The translations under genes were made by a program, and so were the position numbers. From Thermotomaculum hydrothermale (GTDB lineage: Bacteria > Acidobacteriota > Holophagae > Thermotomaculales > Thermotomaculaceae), in assembly GCF_016592575.1 (NCBI RefSeq), contig NZ_AP017470.1, positions 1,386,501 to 1,450,500 on the forward strand: DNA of 64,000 bases, read 5' to 3'. Shown here in pieces: positions 56,009-64,000 of the stretch. The stretch's first letter is position 1. Every line of letters begins with the position of its first letter. The notes below the pieces were generated by a model. It did no database searches. It was not told the DNA's origin and was given only the letters and a program-made list of their open reading frames with translations.

Positions 56009-56290
56009 ATGGGTGACGCAATTGGAATGATTGAAACAAAAGGCCTGGTTGCTTTGATTGAAGCAGCTGATGCTGCAGTTAAAGCAGCCAATGTAACCCT
56101 TGTCTCTTACGAAAAAATAGGCGGTGGTTACTGCACAATCGTTGTAAGGGGAGATGTTGCAGCGGTTAAAGCGGCAACCGATGCAGGGGCAGCGGCAGCA
56201 AGAAGAGTCGGCGAACTTGTATCCGTACATGTAATCCCAAGACCGCACAACAACTTGGAAGGGGTAATGCCAATAGGCAAGTCAAAATAA
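56009..56290 (+). CDS. Bacterial microcompartment shell hexamer protein (BMC-H)
   Basis: The 93-residue single BMC domain opens with [20 protein letters not shown] and has the pore loop KIGGGY (residues 36-41), close to KIGSG of PduA. It also carries the conserved [19 protein letters not shown] helix and a VHVIPRPH end. Such proteins form hexagonal tiles of microcompartment shells. It is the only shell gene in the window: no BMC-T trimers, BMC-P pentamers or signature dehydrogenase are present. Its pairing with a class II aldolase recalls fucose/rhamnose-type compartments. Confidence 0.95.
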   Translation: MGDAIGMIETKGLVALIEAADAAVKAANVTLVSYEKIGGGYCTIVVRGDVAAVKAATDAGAAAARRVGELVSVHVIPRPHNNLEGVMPIGKSK

Positions 56291-56296
56291 TTTTAA

Positions 56297-59200
56297 GTGC
56301 TTGACTTAATTGAAAACTTAATTAGCAAAAAAAATCTTTTAGATAGAAGAGAGATTCCTGATTTAAAAGGGTCTCTCTTTTCTATATATCTTGAACTTTT
56401 AGCAGAAAATACAGGGAAAAAGGTTGTATTTATACCCTCTTCCTCAACAAAAAAAGAAACATTAAAAAACGATTTAAACTGCCCAGAATTTCCTCAATTC
56501 TCATTAACCTCAACACTTTTAGAGCCTCACATAAAAACAAAAACTGAATTTTTTGACGCATTTTACAGGTTTTTTATTGAAAATGAAAAGATTGCAATTG
56601 CAAACCCCTGCTTCTTTCTCCTTCCCCTTCCAGACATTTCAAAAAACTTCTTTAATGTAAAGGTTTCAGATGAGTTAAATCCAGAAACACTAAAATCCTT
56701 CCTATCAAAAGCAGGTTATATTCAAACAGATATTGTTAGAGAAGCGGGAGAGTATGCATTTAGAGGCAATATTGTTGACTTTTTCCCCTTTTCAAACGAA
56801 CTTCCTGTTAGAGTTGAAATTGACTTTGATGAGGTTGAGTCAATAAAACTATTTGACCCAATCTCCCAGAAATCAGTTAAGGTTGAAAGAGAAGTTATAA
56901 TTTATCCAATCTTTCCTTTAAGCGACACTGAAAAACATATTGAAAAATTAAAGCAAAAGTTAAAAAACCTCTTCAATAAACCAGAGTTAAAAATTTCATT
57001 GAAAGAAAAACTTGAGCAGATTGAAAAGCACAGGCTTAGAGACTTTTTCTATCTCTCTCTTTCAATTTTAGAGGATAAGTTTTTCCAACTATTTGAAAAC
57101 ACTATTTTTATTTTTGAAAATAAAAAAGAATTTGAAGATAGGATAGAGGGAATAAAAAATGATATTGAAAGGCAATACTTAGAAGAAACAAAAAACGGTT
57201 ACCTTTCTCTGCCATATAAAGAGGTTTTCAGGGATTTAAAGAAACTGAAAGACTTTTTCAAAGAGAAAACAATTGAAATTAACCCTTCCGACACAACATT
57301 AATCTCATCAATTCCTCCAATAGTTAAGGGGAAAATAGATGAGATAACAAACTTTATAAAAGAAAAATTGAATGAGGGGGCAAAAGTAATACTCTCCTCT
57401 CCCAACGAATTTTACTTGAAAAAAAGCGAAGAATTGCTTTTTGAAAACTCAATCCCCTTTTCAAAAGAAAAGGAAGAAAAGGGAGTAAATCTAATCATTT
57501 CAAAGTATTCCAGCAATTTTGCAATATCAAATAACATTATTTTTTTAAGTTTTTTAGGCCTTTTCCCGGAAAAGAAGAAGGAAAAGAAAAAAACAAGGTT
57601 TTCATCATTCTTTTCTGACTTTTCAGACATAAAAAAGGGAGATTATGTTGTTCACATAGAATACGGTATAGCAAAATACCTTGGCACAAAAACCCTTGAA
57701 ATAGAAAACAGCTTAAACGAAATGGTTGAGCTTGAATTTGCAAATGACACAAAGGTTTTTGTCCCTGTGTCAAAGATCCATCTGCTTCAAAAGTACAAAG
57801 ATTACACTGCCGAAAGCGTTTCCCTGTCAAACATAGCCTCAAAGCAATGGGAGAGAACAAAGAAAAAGGTTCAAAGAGAGATTGAGTCATACGCAAAAGA
57901 GTTGCTTACCCTGTATGCTGAAAGAAAAATGGCTAAAGGAATATCCTTTTCCCCCCCTTCAAGTTTGTACAGGGAATTTGAAGATGCTTTTGAATACACA
58001 GAAACAGAAGACCAGTTAAGTGCGATAAACGATATAAACAGAGACCTTGAAGCAAGCTATCCAATGGACAGGCTTTTATGCGGAGATGTTGGATTTGGCA
58101 AAACAGAGGTTGCAATGAGGGCTTGCTTTCGGGCTGTTGAATCAGGCTATCAGGTTCTTGTACTATCGCCAACAACTGTTTTAACATTCCAGCACTTTGA
58201 GAGGTTTAAAAAAAGGTTTGAACTATTCCCCATTGAAATAGAGATGCTTTCAAGGTTTGTCTCTTCAAAAAAGCAAAGAGAGATAATTGAAAGATTTGCC
58301 AGAGGAGAGATAGATATTTTAATTGGCACCCACAGAATACTCTCAAAAGACATTATTCCAAAAAATTTAGGGCTGATAATTGTTGACGAAGAACAAAGGT
58401 TCGGAGTGCTTCAAAAGGAAAAACTAAAGTATTTAAAGAAAAGCGTAAATGTTTTATCAATGACAGCAACCCCAATTCCAAGAACATTGAATATGTCTGT
58501 TATGGGATTAAAGGATATTAGTATAATTGAAACACCGCCAAAAAACAGGCTTGCAGTTGATACCTATCACATAGTTTTTGACCCAACAACAATAAAAAAG
58601 GCAATAGAGTTTGAATTGAAAAGAGACGGGCAGGTTTACTTTGTTCACAACAGGATTGAAACAATTGAGCAGGTTACCTCAATAATCAAATCCCTTGTGC
58701 CTGAAGCAAAGGTTAATTTTGCCCACGGAAAAATGGGGGAAGAGAAGCTTGAAAGGATAATGCTTAAATTTTTCAAAAAAGAGATAGACATACTTGTAAC
58801 AACAACAATTATAGAAAATGGAATGGATGTAAAAGACGCAAATACAATGTTTATAAACGATGCACAAAACTTTGGCCTTTCACAGCTTTACCAGTTAAGG
58901 GGAAGGATAGGAAGAAGCGACAAACCTGCCTTTTGCTATCTTATTACATCGGGAAGTTTCTCCCTGACAAAAGAGGCAAGAAAGAGGATTGAGGCTTTAG
59001 AGGAGTTTTCATACCTTGGTGCAGGGTTTAGAATATCAATGTTTGACCTTGAATTAAGGGGTGCAGGGGAGATTTTAGGTACAAAGCAAAGCGGCCACAT
59101 AAACTCTGTTGGAATAGAGTTATATACAAAAATGCTTGAAAAAACAGTTGAGAAGCTCAAAAACAAAGAGTTTGTTGAAGAGGAAACAATTTTAGAGCAC

Positions 59201-59617
59201 CCCTTTATAATTCCAAAGGAATACATAGAAGTGCCTTCTGTAAGGCTTTCATTTTATAGAAAACTGTCAATAGCAAGGGAATACAAAGACTTGTTGAAGG
59301 TTACAGAAGAGATGGAAGACAGGTTTGGAAAACTTCCTGAAAAAATAGAGCTATTAATTTCAGCACACAAAATTAGAATAGAAGGAAGAAAATTGGGAAT
59401 AAAAAGCATTGAATTAAAAAAATCTGTATGCACCCTTGTTGTGTCAGACAATAGCAGACTCAATATTGAAAAACTTGTTGAAGAGGTAAACAAAAACCCA
59501 TTTATTGAAATTACACCTGATGGAAAAATAGTTATCCACAGGCAAAAAAACAGAGATTTGAAAGATTTTCTGTCTTTTATCCTTGAACTTCTCAAAAAAA
59601 TTGAAAACAAACAATAA
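56297..59617 (+). CDS. mfd: Transcription-repair coupling factor
   Basis: This 1106-residue Mfd has an N-terminal UvrB-like module (about 1-330) and an RNA polymerase-interaction domain with GDYVVHIEYGIAKYLG (about 448-463). The RecG-like translocase has Walker A GDVGFGKTEVA near residue 596 and DEEQ near 697. LSMTATPIPRTL and QLRGRIGRSDKPAFCYL are typical helicase motifs, and the C-terminal domain is present. It removes stalled RNA polymerase at lesions and recruits UvrA. The start appears to be GTG 56297 with no ribosome site, six bases after the BMC stop. Confidence 0.96.
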   Translation: MLDLIENLISKKNLLDRREIPDLKGSLFSIYLELLAENTGKKVVFIPSSSTKKETLKNDLNCPEFPQFSLTSTLLEPHIKTKTEFFDAFYRFFIENEKIAIANPCFFLLPLPDISKNFFNVKVSDELNPETLKSFLSKAGYIQTDIVREAGEYAFRGNIVDFFPFSNELPVRVEIDFDEVESIKLFDPISQKSVKVEREVIIYPIFPLSDTEKHIEKLKQKLKNLFNKPELKISLKEKLEQIEKHRLRDFFYLSLSILEDKFFQLFENTIFIFENKKEFEDRIEGIKNDIERQYLEETKNGYLSLPYKEVFRDLKKLKDFFKEKTIEINPSDTTLISSIPPIVKGKIDEITNFIKEKLNEGAKVILSSPNEFYLKKSEELLFENSIPFSKEKEEKGVNLIISKYSSNFAISNNIIFLSFLGLFPEKKKEKKKTRFSSFFSDFSDIKKGDYVVHIEYGIAKYLGTKTLEIENSLNEMVELEFANDTKVFVPVSKIHLLQKYKDYTAESVSLSNIASKQWERTKKKVQREIESYAKELLTLYAERKMAKGISFSPPSSLYREFEDAFEYTETEDQLSAINDINRDLEASYPMDRLLCGDVGFGKTEVAMRACFRAVESGYQVLVLSPTTVLTFQHFERFKKRFELFPIEIEMLSRFVSSKKQREIIERFARGEIDILIGTHRILSKDIIPKNLGLIIVDEEQRFGVLQKEKLKYLKKSVNVLSMTATPIPRTLNMSVMGLKDISIIETPPKNRLAVDTYHIVFDPTTIKKAIEFELKRDGQVYFVHNRIETIEQVTSIIKSLVPEAKVNFAHGKMGEEKLERIMLKFFKKEIDILVTTTIIENGMDVKDANTMFINDAQNFGLSQLYQLRGRIGRSDKPAFCYLITSGSFSLTKEARKRIEALEEFSYLGAGFRISMFDLELRGAGEILGTKQSGHINSVGIELYTKMLEKTVEKLKNKEFVEEETILEHPFIIPKEYIEVPSVRLSFYRKLSIAREYKDLLKVTEEMEDRFGKLPEKIELLISAHKIRIEGRKLGIKSIELKKSVCTLVVSDNSRLNIEKLVEEVNKNPFIEITPDGKIVIHRQKNRDLKDFLSFILELLKKIENKQ

Positions 59618-59626
59618 AATAAACCG

Positions 59627-59632
59627 TATAAT
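59627..59632 (+). promoter_or_regulatory. -10 element before the S46 peptidase gene
   Basis: A perfect TATAAT lies between mfd and the S46 gene, 32 bases before its ATG. The -35 region is poor (TTGAAA is 20 bases upstream), so the promoter call is tentative. Confidence 0.4.
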
Positions 59633-59664
59633 TTAACCGTGAAGAAAAATAATAAGGAGTTGGT

Positions 59665-61815
59665 ATGTTAAAAAAGTTTTTGCTAATCCTAACGGTAATT
59701 TTAACTGTTAATTTAACCTTTGCGGATGAGGGAATGTTTCCCTTAAACGAATTAAACCACATTAATTACAACAAACTAAAAAAAATGGGGCTAAACCTGA
59801 CATACGACCAGATTAGAAACGATATTTCAAAAGCGGTCGTATCCTTAGGCGGCGGTACAGGCTCTTTTGTCTCAAAAGACGGGCTTATAATTACAAACCA
59901 TCATGTTGCTTACAGGGCTATCCAGTACAATGCAAGCGCAAAGCACAATTACATTAAAGAGGGCTTTTACGCAGATTCATTTGAAAAAGAACTCCCAGCA
60001 CCAGGCTATTATGCAGACATAATCCTTGATATTGTTGATGTTACAAACAGGATTAAATCTAAACTCAACGATAAAATGACTGACAAAGAAAGGTATGAAA
60101 CCATTGAAAATGAAATCAAAAAAATTGAAAAGGAAACTGAGGCAAAAGAAAAAAATATAAGGGCTGAAGTTGCTGCCTTTTACGGTGGAAAGCAATTCCT
60201 TTTATTCAAAAAAATGAGGCTTCAGGATATCAGGCTTGTTTACGCACCACCTGAGTCAATTGGCGCATTCGGAGGAGACATTGACAACTTTGAATGGCCA
60301 AGACACGACGGAGATTTTTCATTTTTAAGGGCTTATGTTGATAAAAACGGTAACCCTGCACCTTACTCAAAAGACAATGTCCCCTATCACCCTAAACACT
60401 TTCTCAAAATAGCCTTCAAGCCTTTAAAAACAAACGATTTTGCCTTTATTTTAGGCTTTCCAGGACACACAGACAGGTATATGACTGGCAAACAGATTGA
60501 CCTTTTCTTAAATCAATCAATTCCCTTAAAACTCAAACTCTTTACAGACATAATCAATATGATGGAAGAGGAAGGAAAGAAAAATCCTGAATTAAACATT
60601 AAGGTTGCCTTCTGGGTTAAAGCATTAAACAACACAAAAAAATACTATGAGGGTGTACAGGCTGGATTAAAAAGAGATAAGGTTGTTGACAAATTCTATA
60701 AGAGAGACAAAGAGATTGAAAAGTGGATTGCAAAAAACAATGATATGCTAAAGTATAAAAATGCAATTCCTGAAATGAATAAAATTGCGGAACAAATCAA
60801 CAAAATAGAAAAAACACTTACAATTATGGGATACTCAAATTTTGTCTCAACATTCGGGGCAGGGGCAACAATTGGAAGATGGGCTGAAGAAAAGAAAAAA
60901 CCTGATTTAAAAAGAGACCCTGCATTTATGGAAAGAAACATTCCAAGGAGAAAGAGAAGGCTTGAAACAATGCAAAGGGATTTAATCCCGGAATTAGACA
61001 AAACAATGCTTTCATATTTTATGAAAAGATTTGCAGATTTGCCGGAAAACGAAAGGCCTGAAACATTCAAAAAATACTTCGGTAACGGAACAAAAGAAGA
61101 GTTATACAAAAAAATAGACAAAACCCTTGATGAGTTTTACAAAACAACAAAGCTAACAGACAAAAACACAAGGCTTAAATACTTTGATATGAGTGAAGAG
61201 CAGTTGAAAAAGGTTAACGATAAACTCCTTCACTTTGCATGGGACTTTGCTGATGAATTAAAGGAAAAGCAGGATAACCTTAAAGGCTTAAACGGAAAAG
61301 TTATGAGAATTAAACCTCAGGTAATTGAAGTAATCAACAAATTCACAGGAAAAGAATTATATCCAGACGCAAACAGCACATTAAGGTTTACATACGGGAA
61401 AATATGCGGATACTCTCCAAGGGATGCGGTATGGTACAAACCGTTTACAACATTGAAAGGTGCAATTGAAAAAGAAACAGGCAAAGAACCCTTTGCAAAT
61501 CCAAAAAAACTTATTGAACTTTATGAGAAAAAGGATTTTGGAGAATATTACGACAAAACATTGGGGGGAGTGCCTCTTGATTTTCTAACAGACAACGATA
61601 CCACAGGCGGAAACTCAGGAAGCCCAACATTAAACGGAAACGGAGAAATTATAGGGCTTCTCTTTGACGGAAACTTTGAGTCAATCTCTTCAGACTATTA
61701 CTTCAACCCAGCTTTAACAAGAAGCGTTGTTGTTGACTCAAGATATATTCTTTTTATACTTGACAAATTCTCAAACGCTCAACGCATTATAAAAGAATTG
61801 ACAATAGTAAAATAA
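59665..61815 (+). CDS. S46-family dipeptidyl-peptidase (DPP7/DPP11-like)
   Basis: The protein has 716 residues with a Sec signal peptide (about 1-20, ending TFA). The chymotrypsin-like triad is visible: His80 in IITNHHVAYRA, Asp in DIDNFEWPRHDGDF (about 208-221) and Ser in TTGGNSGSPTLNG near 650. The long helical insertion typical of S46 fills about 290-590. After the serine, the chain reads LLFDGNFE. My recollection is that DPP11 has Arg at this Gly position, which would favour DPP7-type specificity for hydrophobic rather than acidic P1 residues. It is probably periplasmic and releases dipeptides for nutrition. GGAG precedes the ATG. Confidence 0.95.
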   Translation: MLKKFLLILTVILTVNLTFADEGMFPLNELNHINYNKLKKMGLNLTYDQIRNDISKAVVSLGGGTGSFVSKDGLIITNHHVAYRAIQYNASAKHNYIKEGFYADSFEKELPAPGYYADIILDIVDVTNRIKSKLNDKMTDKERYETIENEIKKIEKETEAKEKNIRAEVAAFYGGKQFLLFKKMRLQDIRLVYAPPESIGAFGGDIDNFEWPRHDGDFSFLRAYVDKNGNPAPYSKDNVPYHPKHFLKIAFKPLKTNDFAFILGFPGHTDRYMTGKQIDLFLNQSIPLKLKLFTDIINMMEEEGKKNPELNIKVAFWVKALNNTKKYYEGVQAGLKRDKVVDKFYKRDKEIEKWIAKNNDMLKYKNAIPEMNKIAEQINKIEKTLTIMGYSNFVSTFGAGATIGRWAEEKKKPDLKRDPAFMERNIPRRKRRLETMQRDLIPELDKTMLSYFMKRFADLPENERPETFKKYFGNGTKEELYKKIDKTLDEFYKTTKLTDKNTRLKYFDMSEEQLKKVNDKLLHFAWDFADELKEKQDNLKGLNGKVMRIKPQVIEVINKFTGKELYPDANSTLRFTYGKICGYSPRDAVWYKPFTTLKGAIEKETGKEPFANPKKLIELYEKKDFGEYYDKTLGGVPLDFLTDNDTTGGNSGSPTLNGNGEIIGLLFDGNFESISSDYYFNPALTRSVVVDSRYILFILDKFSNAQRIIKELTIVK

Positions 61816-61834
61816 AATTATTCAATAAACTTGT

Positions 61835-61859
61835 GGGGGAGTAAAATCCCCCTTTTTTT
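61835..61859 (+). terminator. Terminator after the S46 peptidase gene
   Basis: GGGGGA (61835-61840) and TCCCCC (61847-61852) form a 6-bp stem with a 6-base loop followed by seven T. Confidence 0.9.
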
Positions 61860-61882
61860 AACACTAACTAAAAGGGGACAAA

Positions 61883-62251
61883 ATGAGGAATAAACCCAAG
61901 TATAATTTTTTAAAAAATTCAAAATATGCACTTGAAGGAGTATTTGCCGCACTGAAACAGGAAAGAGCATTCCAGATTGAAGTATTTTTAGCCATACTAA
62001 TGACCATTATTCTCTGGCTTTTGCCAATAAAGATAGGCTACAAATTCATACTTCAAGCATCACTCATCATTCCCTTTATAGCCGAAATGTTTAACACTGC
62101 AATTGAAAACACAGTTGACTTAGCCTGCAAAGAGATACACCCTCTTGCAAAATATGCAAAAGATACAGCAAGCGCCGGAGTTTTCTTCAGCCTTGTACTA
62201 ACCGGCCTTATCTGGCTTTTCACCCTTCTAATAGCTTTTAATATAGTCTAA
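61883..62251 (+). CDS. dgkA: Diacylglycerol/undecaprenol kinase (DgkA family)
   Basis: This small 122-residue membrane protein has a cytoplasmic N-terminal helix and three membrane segments. It contains the family signature AEMFNTAIENTVDL (about 68-81) with the catalytic Glu, then AKYAKDTASAGV (about 89-100). It phosphorylates diacylglycerol or undecaprenol; the Gram-negative type uses diacylglycerol, the Gram-positive type undecaprenol, and the choice cannot be made here. AGGGG precedes the ATG. Confidence 0.95.
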   Translation: MRNKPKYNFLKNSKYALEGVFAALKQERAFQIEVFLAILMTIILWLLPIKIGYKFILQASLIIPFIAEMFNTAIENTVDLACKEIHPLAKYAKDTASAGVFFSLVLTGLIWLFTLLIAFNIV

Positions 62252-62253
62252 AT

Positions 62254-63117
62254 ATGAACAATTTTATTCTATTTCTTGTCCCCACAATTATCTGGGGCTC
62301 AACATGGCTTGCAATAACATTTCAATTAACTGTAAACCCGCTCTACTCCATTATTTACAGGTTTATCCTTGCAAGCGGAATACTTTTTGTTTACTCATTT
62401 ACAAAAAAGCTTCCGCTAAAATTCCCTTTAAAAGTACACAAAGATTTGTTTTTACTTGGAATTACCCTGTTTGGCTTTAATTACTTTTTTACATACACAG
62501 CAGAGCAAAACCTCACAAGCGGGCTTGTTGCATTATGCTTTTCAACAATGGTAATCTTCAACTCAATAAATGCAAGGATTTTCCTGAAACAGAAGATAAA
62601 CTTTAAGGTAATATTAGGGGGGATAATAGGCCTAATCGGCCTTTCAATACTTTTCAAAAACGATATTTTAAACTTTACCTTATCTTCAACAACAACAAAG
62701 GGGATTGTATTAACCTTTGCCGGTGCATACTGCGCATCACTCGGCAACATTATCTCTGCCAAAATCCAGAAAGAAAACATTCCTATTATTCAATCAAATA
62801 CATTTGGAATGCTTTACGGTGCACTATCTTTGCTTTTAATTGCCTTGATAAGCGGTAAAATACCTGAAATAGATACATCATTCAGTTATATAACTGCATT
62901 ACTCTATCTCTCAATATTCGGCTCTGTAATAGCATTTGGAAGTTATCTTAAACTTTTAGGAAGGATAGGTCCTCAAAAGGCTGTTTACATTACTTTACTT
63001 ATCCCCATCGTTGCAATAGTTTTATCTGCAGTATTTGAAAACCTTTCTTTACAACCTCACTCAATAATAGGAATATTAATCGTTCTTGCAGGAAATTACA
63101 TTGCGTTGAAAAGATAA
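62254..63117 (+). CDS. EamA/DMT-superfamily transporter
   Basis: This 287-residue protein has ten membrane helices in two EamA repeats (about 1-130 and 145-287). IIWGSTWLAI at the start, EQNLTSGLVALCFSTMVIFNSI in the first repeat and LLGRIGPQKAVYITLLIPIVAIV in the second are typical of drug/metabolite exporters. It starts 2 bases after dgkA, so both are probably co-transcribed. Substrate unknown. Confidence 0.93.
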   Translation: MNNFILFLVPTIIWGSTWLAITFQLTVNPLYSIIYRFILASGILFVYSFTKKLPLKFPLKVHKDLFLLGITLFGFNYFFTYTAEQNLTSGLVALCFSTMVIFNSINARIFLKQKINFKVILGGIIGLIGLSILFKNDILNFTLSSTTTKGIVLTFAGAYCASLGNIISAKIQKENIPIIQSNTFGMLYGALSLLLIALISGKIPEIDTSFSYITALLYLSIFGSVIAFGSYLKLLGRIGPQKAVYITLLIPIVAIVLSAVFENLSLQPHSIIGILIVLAGNYIALKR

Positions 63118-63168
63118 ATAAGATGCAAGGTTTTAGGTATTAGGTTCTGGGTAAATGGGGTAAAAAAA

Positions 63169-63246
63169 TGGCGGGAGCGACGAGACTCGAACTCGCGACC
63201 TCCGGCGTGACAGGCCGGCGTTCTAACCAAACTGAACTACGCCCCC
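63169..63246 (-). tRNA. tRNA-Asp (GTC anticodon)
   Basis: The minus strand folds as a cloverleaf: acceptor GGGGGCG with CGCTCCC, anticodon loop CTGTCAC reading GTC, T loop TTCGAGT, and an encoded CCA end (63169-63171). It lies downstream of tRNA-Val, presumably on the same transcript. Confidence 0.96.
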
Positions 63247-63271
63247 GCTTGTGCGGATTGTGAGATTAAAA

Positions 63272-63347
63272 TGGTGGGCGATGACGGGCTCGAACCGCCG
63301 ACCCCCTGCTTGTAAGGCAGGTGCTCTCCCAACTGAGCTAATCGCCC
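63272..63347 (-). tRNA. tRNA-Val (TAC anticodon)
   Basis: The minus strand gives acceptor GGGCGAT with ATCGCCC, D loop AGTTGGGAGAG, anticodon loop CTTACAA reading TAC, T loop TTCGAGC, and encoded CCA (63272-63274). Length is 76 bases. Confidence 0.97.
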
Positions 63348-63371
63348 ACATCGTTTATCTCACAGGGATAG

Positions 63372-63400
63372 AGTATAGAAAAAAATGAGAAATTAGTCAA
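63372..63400 (-). promoter_or_regulatory. Promoter of the tRNA-Val/tRNA-Asp operon
   Basis: Minus-strand TTGACT (63395-63400), 17-base spacer, TATACT (63372-63377), about 25 bases before the mature tRNA-Val 5' end. Confidence 0.8.
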
Positions 63401-63408
63401 CAATTTTT

Positions 63409-63436
63409 TTGCAAAAAAATTAAATCATTCTATAAT
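63409..63436 (+). promoter_or_regulatory. Promoter of the LytS-type sensor gene
   Basis: TTGCAA (63409-63414), 16-base spacer and perfect TATAAT (63431-63436), 27 bases before the ATG with a GAGG ribosome site between. The -35 box is only 8 bases from that of the divergent tRNA promoter. Confidence 0.75.
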
Positions 63437-63462
63437 TTATATATCAAAAATGAGGTATTCAA

Positions 63463-64000
63463 ATGAGTGTATTTAAAGGATTTTTGTTAAATTTATTTAT
63501 AAATTTATCTTTTTTATTAATCTCAGGATATATAGTAAACAAACTTGAAAATGATAAAAATAAAGCAAAAATTATTCAGGGGACACTTTTCGGTTTTGCA
63601 GCAATACTGAATATGACTTTCCCGATAAAACTTGAGCCTGGGCTTATTTTTGATGGAAGAACTATATTTATTAACCTGTCCACTATACTGTTTGGGCCTT
63701 TAAGCGGACTTATTTCAAGTGCTTTTGCCTCATTTTATAGACTTTTCATTGGAGGAAAAGGGGCAATCGGAGGAACATTAATTATTTTATTGGCATATTT
63801 AATTAGCTTACCGTTCTATTACTTAACAATAAAAAAACAAACAAGGTTTTACAAACGCTATTTCGGGTATGCGTCTTTCTTAACACAGGTAGCAATGATA
63901 CCTTTAATCTGGGTTCTCATTGGTAAATCAACTTTACTGAAACTTTTTTATCCGTTTATAATCCCTGCTCTAATCATATACCCTTTCGTTACAGTTTTAG
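63463..64000 (+). CDS. LytS/YhcK-type 5TM membrane sensor (N-terminal part, cut by window edge)
   Basis: 179 codons are visible and the frame is open at the right edge. Five to six hydrophobic helices are separated by short loops. The signature MTFPIKLEPGLIFDGRTIFI, then LFGPLSGLISSAFASFYRLF and GGKGAIGGT, is the 5TMR-LYT sensor domain found ahead of histidine kinase, GGDEF or similar output domains. The output domain lies outside the window, so kinase or cyclase activity cannot be stated. Confidence 0.85.
   Translation, partial: MSVFKGFLLNLFINLSFLLISGYIVNKLENDKNKAKIIQGTLFGFAAILNMTFPIKLEPGLIFDGRTIFINLSTILFGPLSGLISSAFASFYRLFIGGKGAIGGTLIILLAYLISLPFYYLTIKKQTRFYKRYFGYASFLTQVAMIPLIWVLIGKSTLLKLFYPFIIPALIIYPFVTVL

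Overview
The window reads as chromosomal DNA from a low-G+C, Gram-negative-type bacterium. It carries type IV pilus genes (pilM, pilN and a minor-pilin operon), Sec-exported giant proteins with no LPXTG anchors, an S46 dipeptidyl-peptidase, a HAD-IG 5'-nucleotidase and a short EF-Ts. Together these would fit a low-G+C member of the Acidobacteriota or a neighbouring phylum. That placement is an inference from gene content only. There are no phage, IS or CRISPR sequences.

Layout. 1-1601: end of a type IV pilus operon (pilM, pilN). 1671-3767: DUF47 protein and PiT phosphate transporter. 3869-6138: ribosomal operon rplM-rpsI-rpsB-tsf behind a strong promoter. 6262-7844: an NFACT/RqcH-type gene split by a -1 frame change at a canonical slippery heptamer. 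7929-9446: gpmI. 9533-28880: accessory surface locus with two DUF11 giants (2976 and 1461 aa), a 980-aa beta-helix-like protein, and a divergent operon of four type IV minor-pilin-like genes. 28946-38297: housekeeping genes (M24 peptidase, acpP-fabF, FmdB zinc ribbon, PAS protein, 5'-nucleotidase, SSS symporter, RluA, M50 protease). 38356-42576: a fourth secreted giant with an SBBP propeller. 42795-44930: PMT-type glycosyltransferase fused to two PepSY-like domains. 45145-50784: tightly overlapped operon gatC-gatA-rnc-radical SAM-hypothetical-queA. 50848-52694: sirtuin and PAS-SpoIIE phosphatase. 52780-63117: + strand run of ftsK, small Zn-finger membrane protein, class II aldolase, a lone BMC shell protein, mfd, S46 peptidase, dgkA and an EamA transporter. 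63169-63347: tRNA-Asp and tRNA-Val. 63463-64000: start of a LytS-type 5TM sensor.

The main story is 9-28 kb. The order gpmI, DUF11 giant A, [pilin fragment + gpmI fragment], DUF11 giant B, beta-helix protein, pilin operon is what a tandem duplication with breakpoints inside the pilin gene and inside gpmI would leave. A block of about 1.18 kb (gpmI tail, terminator, giant-protein C-terminus) is present twice in direct orientation, 9801 bp apart, and almost identical. Giant A also holds eight copies of a 363-bp repeat that look identical. Four secreted giants in the window share a C-terminal region built of modules with an 'IPHI..E.D.W' signature that I do not recognise. Three of them lie beside the minor-pilin operon, which suggests, without proving it, a variable set of pilus-associated or surface adhesins.

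Other unusual points are the frameshifted RqcH gene, the aldolase plus single BMC shell pair, the glycosyltransferase-PepSY fusion, and promoters placed so close to start codons that leaderless mRNAs are likely. Several starts were moved inward from the longest reading frame because a good ribosome binding site marks a later codon; these are stated in the entries.
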